Shown here: positions 7,247 through 13,011 of the stretch, piece after piece
Layout: each line of letters starts with the position of its first letter
How positions within the stretch are numbered: the stretch's first letter is position 1
NCBI GenBank assembly: GCA_945877525.1
Contig: CAMDVP010000061.1
Coordinates: 1 to 13,011, forward strand
Reading direction: 5' to 3'
From: an uncultured Clostridia bacterium
GTDB taxonomy: Bacteria; Bacillota; Clostridia; Christensenellales; Aristaeellaceae
DNA length: 13,011 bases
Made by a program: the position numbers and the translations under genes
The notes under the pieces: generated by a model
What the model saw: only the letters and a program-made list of their open reading frames with translations
What the model was told of the DNA's origin: nothing
Databases searched by the model: none

Positions 7247-8140
7247 ATGCATCAGAAACCAAGTAAGGATAGAATTCTCTTTTCAGTGATCGCATACGGC
7301 TTTCTGGCGATCTTCACGGTTTGTTGCGCGTTACCCTTTCTGTTTGTTATATCCGGCGCGTTCTCTTCGGAGCAGTCCATCCTGGAGCATGGCTATTCGC
7401 TCATTCCCCATGCATTTTCTACAGCCGCTTTTCAAACGCTCCTTGCTGCGCCGGGTGATATACTCAACGCGTATGGTATTACCATTTTGATTACGGTTGC
7501 TGGCACAGCGCTTGGGATTATCATCACTTCCATGGCGGCTTATGTACTGCAGCGCAAGTGCTTTCCCCACCGAAACGTCATCTCCTTTTTCTTCTATTTT
7601 ACCACGATTTTTGAAGGGGGTATTGTGCCAAAGTACATTCTCATGATCCGCTATCTTGGGATGAAGAATAATCTGTTGGCGCTGATTCTGCCTCTTCTGA
7701 TTAATGTGTTCTATATTATCATCATGCGAAGCACCATAAGTTCTACCATACCTGATTCGCTAATCGAATCGGCGGAGATAGATGGCGCGGGTGAATTCCG
7801 TATTTTCTGGACAATTATAATGCCGCTCTCAAAGCCGATTCTGGCCACGATCGGACTGTTCATGGCATTGGAATATTGGAATGACTGGTTCAATGCCATG
7901 CTCTATGTGGATAAGAAGGCTCTCATTCCGCTTCAGTACTATCTTTACAAGATGCTCTCACAGATTACCATGCTTCGGCAACTGGTGTCCAGAGTGCCGC
8001 AGTTGACATCGGTCACACCGCCTGAGGAATCATTCAAAATGGCCATGACGCTCGTTACCATCGGCCCGATCCTGATCCTGTATCCCTTCGTGCAAAAGTA
8101 TTTTGTCAGCGGGATTATGGTTGGCGCCGTTAAAGGGTAA
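7247..8140 (+). CDS. ABC sugar transporter permease, YtcP (MalG-like) type
   Basis: 297-residue partner permease forming the second half of the channel. Helices start at ILFSVIAYGFLAIFTVCCAL (about 10-29), and later include AALEYWNDW-like MALEYWNDWFNAMLY (about 206-220), characteristic of the MalG/YtcP group. The EAA loop is SLIESAEIDGAGEFRIFWTI at about 171-190, followed by IMPLSKP. The C-terminus FVSGIMVGAVKG is the usual ending. ATG 7247 is chosen over the upstream in-frame ATG 7193 because GAGGAGG (about 7235-7241) lies 5 nt before it and because the upstream start would overlap the end of the first permease. It is co-transcribed with the first permease and followed 23 nt later by the binding protein. 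Confidence 0.95.
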   Translation: MHQKPSKDRILFSVIAYGFLAIFTVCCALPFLFVISGAFSSEQSILEHGYSLIPHAFSTAAFQTLLAAPGDILNAYGITILITVAGTALGIIITSMAAYVLQRKCFPHRNVISFFFYFTTIFEGGIVPKYILMIRYLGMKNNLLALILPLLINVFYIIIMRSTISSTIPDSLIESAEIDGAGEFRIFWTIIMPLSKPILATIGLFMALEYWNDWFNAMLYVDKKALIPLQYYLYKMLSQITMLRQLVSRVPQLTSVTPPEESFKMAMTLVTIGPILILYPFVQKYFVSGIMVGAVKG

Positions 8141-8163
8141 AAAAGAAAAAGGGAGGAACAAAC

Positions 8164-9660
8164 ATGTTGAAGAAGAGGTTGCTTGCCCTGCTGCTGGTGC
8201 TGTCCGTGGTTCTGGGAACCGTAAGCGCCATGGCGTCCGATTTGGCGCCGGTATCATTGAAATTCTACTTCATTGGTGAGCCGGCCGCAGACAACGACAA
8301 GGTGTTTGACGAGATCAACCGCCTGCTGACCGAAAAGATCAATGCAACCATTGAACCTGTCTATCTTTCCTGGGGCGACTGGGATCAGCGGTATCCGCTG
8401 TTGTTTACCTCCGGCGAAGAATTCGACATGATTTACACCGCTGATTGGGCGATGTATTCCGAAACAGCCTCCAAGGGCGGTTTCTATCCGTTGACGATGG
8501 ATATGATCCAGGCCAACTGCCCGCTCTCCGTGGCGAATCTTCCGGAATCCGCCTGGAGCGCCTCCTCCATCAATGGCAGCTGCTACATCATCCCTCAAAA
8601 CAACTATTTTGCTAATCATTATGGATTCATGATTCGTGGTGATTTGCGCGAAAAGTATGGCATGCCTGAGATCAAAACCGTCGAGCAGCTGGAAGAGTTC
8701 ATGGATAAAGTGCTCGAAAATGAAAAGGGCATGATTCCGCTGGATATTTCTCACGACAACGCGGAAATGTACATGCGGGCTTTAGTGGTCTATCCGAGTG
8801 AGCACTGGTACCTGGCTGGTGAGCATACCGGCGTGTATACCTATGATTTCACTGATCCTGAGAAAGTCTCTCTCACAGCCTTCTACGATCTGCCTGGATA
8901 TGAAGAGCATCTGGAAAGAATGACAAGATGGAACAAAAAGGGCTTCTTGTCCAAAAGCGACTTGACCTCTGCCAATGCTGAACGCTTTGAGTCGGGTAAG
9001 AGCGCAGTGAAGATCTGCAACCTGTCTGAAGCGAACACGGCATGGCAGTCTGCCAGGTTGAATCATCCGGATTGGAAAATTGAATACATCAATCTGCTGG
9101 AGGGTAAGAAGCTCGGCTCTACCGGCTATTCTCAGGGTGTTGCATTCAATGTACGCAGCAAGAACATTGACCGCGCCATGATGGCGGCTGATCTGCTGAG
9201 CTATGATCCGGATCTGAATTTCCTTATCAACTATGGTATTCCCGGCGTGCACAATCAGATTGCGGGCGAGGTTGAATACAAAGGACAGACATTCCTGGCA
9301 TTGGAAGCCATTGATCCTGACGCATATGGCGGATACTCCATGTGGTGTTTCTCCAACACGCCCAATCTGCCTACCGAATCTTTCGATGGATATACGGATA
9401 TTCTGCTGAGCTATTTTTACGATCAGGCGGCTCATCATCCGTTGGATGGCATGCCCTTCCTGACAGATGCGGTTGCTACCGAAGTGGCTGCCACGTCAAA
9501 CGTCCTTTCGGAATATCTGCCGGTGATGTATTTAGGCTTCACTGACGATCCTGTCGCCACGTTGGCTGAGTTCAAGCAAAAGCTTGAAGCTGCTGGCATC
9601 GAAGCAGTAAATGCTGAGATGGAAAAGCAGGCGCAGGCCCGCTTTGAGGCTGCTCAATAA
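8164..9660 (+). CDS. LplA-type extracellular solute-binding protein, no lipobox
   Basis: 498-residue substrate-binding subunit of the ABC importer. Residues 1-24 form a signal peptide: KKR, a Leu/Val-rich core, then an A-M-A site, with cleavage expected before SDLAPV. The motifs WGDWDQRYPLL, FTSGEEFDMIYTADW and a C-terminal DUF3502-like region (about residues 410-498) match LplA-type binding proteins for complex oligosaccharides. Oddly, there is no lipobox cysteine: the first Cys is residue 119. Most Gram-positive members are membrane-anchored lipoproteins, so this one should be released by signal peptidase I. The start is well fixed by AGGGAGGAAC about 4-7 nt before the ATG. It ends with an Ala/Glu/Lys-rich helix (KLEAAGIEAVNAEMEKQAQ). 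It sits between the permeases and the hydrolases. Confidence 0.93.
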   Translation: MLKKRLLALLLVLSVVLGTVSAMASDLAPVSLKFYFIGEPAADNDKVFDEINRLLTEKINATIEPVYLSWGDWDQRYPLLFTSGEEFDMIYTADWAMYSETASKGGFYPLTMDMIQANCPLSVANLPESAWSASSINGSCYIIPQNNYFANHYGFMIRGDLREKYGMPEIKTVEQLEEFMDKVLENEKGMIPLDISHDNAEMYMRALVVYPSEHWYLAGEHTGVYTYDFTDPEKVSLTAFYDLPGYEEHLERMTRWNKKGFLSKSDLTSANAERFESGKSAVKICNLSEANTAWQSARLNHPDWKIEYINLLEGKKLGSTGYSQGVAFNVRSKNIDRAMMAADLLSYDPDLNFLINYGIPGVHNQIAGEVEYKGQTFLALEAIDPDAYGGYSMWCFSNTPNLPTESFDGYTDILLSYFYDQAAHHPLDGMPFLTDAVATEVAATSNVLSEYLPVMYLGFTDDPVATLAEFKQKLEAAGIEAVNAEMEKQAQARFEAAQ

Positions 9661-9689
9661 TCTGATACAAGGCATTTGGGGAGGGAAAT

Positions 9690-11627
9690 ATGAACGGTCG
9701 AATCCTTGAATTGGGTGAGGGCATGTATATTACGGGTGAAACGGAAATTGCATGCACCTCTACGATCATTGCAGAACTTCTGGCTTCTTATGGGCTGCAA
9801 AAAGAAGGGGTTGCGCCGCATTACAAGCGCGTTAGTTTCATGCAATGTTTCCCTCCCCAGGAGCTGTTTCGCAAAGGTCTGTTGTCGCCTGATGTGGAAA
9901 ACTGGAACGACGAAAGTCATCTGGTGTATGCCGACGGGGACGAGGTTTGCATTTATGCAACCTCGTCCCGCGGCCTGCTCTACGGCGCATCTGCGCTTTT
10001 ACAGCTGACGCAGGGAGGCTATCTCCGGCGGGTATGCGCGTTTTTTTCGCCGATCTGCCTGGAGCGCGGCATGAAGGTTTTTACGCCTTCCCGTGAAAAC
10101 ATCCCCTTTTTCAAGAAATTTGTAGATTTGCTGGTTTTCTATCGGTTTAATACGATTATGATTGAAATAGGCGGTGCCATGGAATACCGCCGTCATCCGG
10201 AAATTAACCTTGGTTGGGTTGACTATTGTAAAGAAATGTCGGAGTTCTCCGGTAAGACCACAATCATCCAGGATCATACCTTCCCTTGGTATAAAAACGC
10301 CATTCATATGGAAAACGGTGGCGGTGGGTTCCTAAATCAGGACGAAATGCGCGATTTGGTACGCTACTGCCGGGAACGCGGCCTGGAGGTTATACCGGAA
10401 GTACCATCGCTTGGGCATTGCGACTACTTAATGATGGGCAACCATGATATTGCAGAACGTCCGGAGGATCCCTATCCGGATACCTATTGTCCATCGAACC
10501 CTAAATCGTATGAGATACTTTTCGACGTAATAGATGAAGTGATTTCGGTATTCAAACCGAAACGTATGAACATCGGTCACGATGAATTCTATACCATTGC
10601 GGTATGCGAGAACTGCCGCCATAAATCAGGTGCAGAGATCTTTGCAACGGACGTGAATCGCATCGCAGACTATCTTAAGAGCAGAAACGTCAAAACAATG
10701 ATATGGGGCGACAAATTGCTGAAAAATGCCGTCGTTCCGGATGCAGGACCGTTTGGTGGTGCAGAAATTCCAATGTATAGCCCTGCCTTTCATCGCGATG
10801 GGAAGTTCATCGGAGTCATGCCGGCAACATGGCAGGCCATCGAAAGTGTTTATAGGGACGTAGAGATCCTCCACTGGAACTGGTGTCTTTCGGCAACGCT
10901 TGAGGATGAGGTGCTTGATGCGGGATTCTCCGTGCGTTACGGGAACTTCGACAGTTACCTTTTCCCCAACTGGCACAAGCACATGAAGAAGAATATCCAA
11001 GGCGCAATTATCTCCAACTGGAGCACTCTCAATGAACGAATTTTGCAGCGCAACGGTATCTTCTTTAACGTCGCCTATGCTTCGGAAATGTTCTGGAATC
11101 CTGATTTTTGTGAGGAAGACTTTGAAACAATTCGCGCATGCGTAATGGAGGCATTGTATGACCGCAAGAATCCGGAAAGAAAGAAATGTGTCGAATGCAA
11201 GGATGCACCACATCCTGATTTTGTTGAAATAACCTACAATACAGACTACCACCCGGCATTCCGCTGGTTTGTTGACGGCGTTTTCCCAGAAGATACAGAA
11301 TATCTTATCGGCATGGTTCATTTCCATTATGGAGACGGCTCAGAGGAAAAACTGCCGGTGCGTTATGGCGACAACATTGGCTACCGATTACCCTCGTGGG
11401 AGCGAGATTGGGAGCCAGAACAGAATATGTACCGAGTAGACGATCATTTAATCGAGACAACCTACGGCACATTGCCAATACAGATCAAGGGTGAAACATT
11501 CTACCGGTGCATGTTTGAAAATCCTCATCCGGAAAAAGAATTGCTGCAGGTTGATGTTCAAACAGAGAAAAAGAAGCCATGCTCGATTTTCGTTAGCGAA
11601 ATCAAAAAACTGACGTATAGAAGGTAG
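9690..11627 (+). CDS. GH20-family beta-N-acetylhexosaminidase-like glycosidase, cytoplasmic
   Basis: 645 residues. Residues 1-110 resemble the GH20b small domain (DGDEVCIYATSSRGLLYGAS then ALLQL). Residues about 120-460 are the catalytic barrel: LERGMKVFTPSRENIPFFKK, FNTIMIEI, ERGLEVIPEVPSLGHCDYL, and the acid pair Asp298-Glu299 in NIGHDEFY. TMIWGDKLL (Trp339, Asp341) and Trp residues 396, 398 and 444 could line the subsite. GH20 enzymes remove terminal GlcNAc or GalNAc by substrate-assisted catalysis. The usual HxGGDE motif is changed here to NIGHDE. Two CxxC pairs occur, Cys306/309 and Cys500/503. Residues about 510-645 match no domain I recognise. With no signal peptide it should act on imported oligosaccharide. 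The ribosome binding site GGGGAGGG lies 4 nt before the ATG. Substrate is uncertain because this branch differs from classical hexosaminidases. Confidence 0.87.
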   Translation: MNGRILELGEGMYITGETEIACTSTIIAELLASYGLQKEGVAPHYKRVSFMQCFPPQELFRKGLLSPDVENWNDESHLVYADGDEVCIYATSSRGLLYGASALLQLTQGGYLRRVCAFFSPICLERGMKVFTPSRENIPFFKKFVDLLVFYRFNTIMIEIGGAMEYRRHPEINLGWVDYCKEMSEFSGKTTIIQDHTFPWYKNAIHMENGGGGFLNQDEMRDLVRYCRERGLEVIPEVPSLGHCDYLMMGNHDIAERPEDPYPDTYCPSNPKSYEILFDVIDEVISVFKPKRMNIGHDEFYTIAVCENCRHKSGAEIFATDVNRIADYLKSRNVKTMIWGDKLLKNAVVPDAGPFGGAEIPMYSPAFHRDGKFIGVMPATWQAIESVYRDVEILHWNWCLSATLEDEVLDAGFSVRYGNFDSYLFPNWHKHMKKNIQGAIISNWSTLNERILQRNGIFFNVAYASEMFWNPDFCEEDFETIRACVMEALYDRKNPERKKCVECKDAPHPDFVEITYNTDYHPAFRWFVDGVFPEDTEYLIGMVHFHYGDGSEEKLPVRYGDNIGYRLPSWERDWEPEQNMYRVDDHLIETTYGTLPIQIKGETFYRCMFENPHPEKELLQVDVQTEKKKPCSIFVSEIKKLTYRR

Positions 11628-11635
11628 GGGAATTT

Positions 11636-12853
11636 ATGCAGAAGGCATTCTGTTTTCCCATCCGCATCAACCGGCAGGGCGGATATTTTGAGGATCAGAC
11701 GGGCCGCCCATTCCTTTGGCATGGGGATACATGCTGGCGAATCTTCTGGATGATGTCCTATGAAGAAGCGTGTGTCTATTTGGAAGACCGGGCTGCCAAG
11801 GGGTTTACTGTTATTCAAGCGCATATGTTGCCCCATCATGTTTATCAGACGAATGTTTACGGCGCGAATCCATTTGTCCGTCCGGGACAAATGGATTCGC
11901 TGAATGAGGCGTATTTTGCAAATGTTGACCGTGTAATCAGCTATGCTAATACGCTGGGGTTGGCTATTGCCATAGCCCCGATGTGGTTGAGTGTTTGGGA
12001 GGATGACTGGCATCGCCTTTATCATGGCGAACCTTTGGCGCACTATTCAAAAGCAATTGCCGAGCGGTACGGCAGATGTGAAAATGTCATTGCCTTTATT
12101 CATGGAGGTGATGACGATGCCCTTGCCCTTCATGAGGAAATCAGAAAAACGGTACCGCTTTTTAAGCAAATGGCTCCGAACGTTTTCAACACATTCCATG
12201 CAGGCATTGGACCCAGCTATCCTTTTTTCGGTGACAACGACTGGTACGACTTCTGTATGAACTATACCTACGACTACGACTCCTGCGTCCGGCAGATGCT
12301 GGAGGCGCGCAAACGGTATCCGAACAAACCGGCGTTGCTGGCAGAAACCCACTATGACGGCAACGATGGAATTACACCGGAAGTCATTCGTAAGTTTGCC
12401 TATACTTCTTTGCTGCTGGGTGGATGCGGACAAACCTATGGCAACAAGGATCTATGGATGGCGAATATGTTTTGGCCTGATGCTCTATGGTCAGCCGCGG
12501 CACAGCATATGATGACGTTGCGTGAAATCGCGGACCGATTGCCATGGTATCTGATGAAACCGGATTTTTCTGGTCATTGGGTGCATACGGTTCGCTCACT
12601 GATGCCGGGTGCATCGGATACCTATATTCCGGCAGCCTGCACAGAAGACGAATGTGAGCTTGTCGCCTATGTTTCCGACAGACGGTACTTCACTGTGGAA
12701 ATCATGAAGGATGCACAGGGCGAATGGATTGACCCAGTCAGCGGCCGTGCATTCTGTGCAAAAACCATCCGTTACAATGAGAAGGACGTCCTGCAAATAC
12801 CTGGCCGTAATGCAGGCGGCAACGACGACTGGCTGCTGCATATGAAAAAATAG
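11636..12853 (+). CDS. DUF4038 / GH140-like glycosidase, cytoplasmic
   Basis: 405 residues. Residues about 10-310 fit the DUF4038 (PF13204) barrel: GRPFLWHGDTCWRIF, YLEDRAAKGFTVIQ, NEAYFANVDRVISYANTLGL, AIAPMW, VIAFIHGGDDD and PALLAETHYDG. Asp159 and Glu237 in the last two motifs are the likely catalytic pair by analogy with GH140 apiosidase, whose catalytic residues are an Asp and a Glu in matching motifs. Residues about 345-405 resemble the small C-terminal domain PF12904 (EWIDPVSGRAF). GH140 includes a D-apiosidase acting on rhamnogalacturonan II, but most DUF4038 proteins have no known substrate, so apiosidase activity should not be assumed. No signal peptide. The start follows the GH20 stop by 8 nt, behind AGGTAGGGG, so the two hydrolases are tightly co-translated. 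Confidence 0.87.
   Translation: MQKAFCFPIRINRQGGYFEDQTGRPFLWHGDTCWRIFWMMSYEEACVYLEDRAAKGFTVIQAHMLPHHVYQTNVYGANPFVRPGQMDSLNEAYFANVDRVISYANTLGLAIAIAPMWLSVWEDDWHRLYHGEPLAHYSKAIAERYGRCENVIAFIHGGDDDALALHEEIRKTVPLFKQMAPNVFNTFHAGIGPSYPFFGDNDWYDFCMNYTYDYDSCVRQMLEARKRYPNKPALLAETHYDGNDGITPEVIRKFAYTSLLLGGCGQTYGNKDLWMANMFWPDALWSAAAQHMMTLREIADRLPWYLMKPDFSGHWVHTVRSLMPGASDTYIPAACTEDECELVAYVSDRRYFTVEIMKDAQGEWIDPVSGRAFCAKTIRYNEKDVLQIPGRNAGGNDDWLLHMKK
11864..11900. repeat. Perfect 16-bp inverted repeat inside the GH140-like gene
   Basis: GCGAATCCATTTGTCC at 11864-11879 and its exact reverse complement at 11885-11900, separated by GTCCG. It encodes ANPFVRPGQMDSL, in a region that aligns with ordinary DUF4038 sequence, so it is not an insertion. 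No T tract follows in either direction, so it is not an intrinsic terminator. In mRNA it would form a very stable hairpin with a 5-nt loop. Confidence 0.9.
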
Positions 12854-12884
12854 GATGCGCAAATGCGCGGAGGTAGAAAAGCAT

Positions 12885-13011
12885 ATGCAAACAAGTGTCT
12901 TGTTTCTGGGTGGACCTGGTAATATTTCCGATTCCACTATCGGATACTTCCTTCAAAAGGGCGTTCCTGTTGCTGCGATCAAACGGACTCAGGGCAGCTT
13001 AATGGGCTATG
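12885..13011 (+). CDS. NAD(P)-dependent epimerase/reductase, N-terminal fragment
   Basis: Only the first 42 codons are in the window; the gene runs off the right edge. It begins MQTSVLFLGGPGNISDSTIG, a Rossmann fold start with the GGPGNIS dinucleotide-binding loop typical of extended short-chain dehydrogenases/epimerases, followed by YFLQKGVPVAAIKRTQGSL. GCGGAGG (12867-12873) precedes the ATG, and the gene starts 31 nt after the GH140-like stop, so it is in the same operon. It may process a sugar released by the hydrolases; that is inference. Exact family and substrate cannot be told from this fragment. Confidence 0.78.
   Translation, partial: MQTSVLFLGGPGNISDSTIGYFLQKGVPVAAIKRTQGSLMGY

Noticed and set aside
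12856..12869. GCGC-AAAT-GCGC hairpin between the GH140-like gene and the reductase
   Set aside because: The stem is only 4 bp, there is no T tract, and it overlaps the next ribosome binding site; too weak to call a terminator.

Overview
The window looks like chromosomal DNA of a low- to mid-GC anaerobic Firmicute, probably a gut or plant-fibre Clostridia relative. The grounds are AGGAGG-type ribosome binding sites, sigma-A promoters, a YesM/YesN-type two-component pair and an LplB/YtcP/LplA-type oligosaccharide ABC transporter. Species cannot be named from the sequence alone.

The intact core runs from about 3.46 kb to the right edge. Two divergent promoters between 6.1 and 6.3 kb drive a regulator arm on the minus strand (AraC-type response regulator, then sensor kinase) and a catabolic operon on the plus strand. 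That operon holds two sugar permeases, a solute-binding protein, a GH20-family hexosaminidase, a DUF4038/GH140-like glycosidase, and the first 42 codons of an NAD-dependent epimerase/reductase cut by the window edge. Neither hydrolase has a signal peptide. The simplest model is that the kinase senses a glycan fragment, the transporter imports the oligosaccharide, and it is trimmed from its ends in the cytoplasm. No ATPase gene is present, which is usual for this transporter class because a shared MsmX-type ATPase serves several of them. The locus therefore resembles a Gram-positive polysaccharide-utilisation locus.

The left part (about 0.69-3.44 kb, all minus strand, downstream of the kinase) is decaying. 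It holds a Gfo/Idh/MocA oxidoreductase that has lost its N-terminal NAD-binding half, an FAD-dependent oxidoreductase with two frameshifts, and a third unrecognised gene of about 165 codons with at least three frameshifts and in-frame stops. Two well-formed intrinsic terminators survive, one after the Gfo/Idh remnant and one after the last gene. Single-base sequencing or assembly errors could explain some of the frameshifts, but not the missing N-terminus. Positions 1-634 hold no gene I can support.

Nothing here proves a wholly new system. The points most worth a second look are the intracellular GH20 plus GH140-like pair of unknown substrate, the GH20 variant active-site motif with two CxxC pairs, the solute-binding protein without a lipobox, and a perfect 16-bp inverted repeat inside the GH140-like gene.
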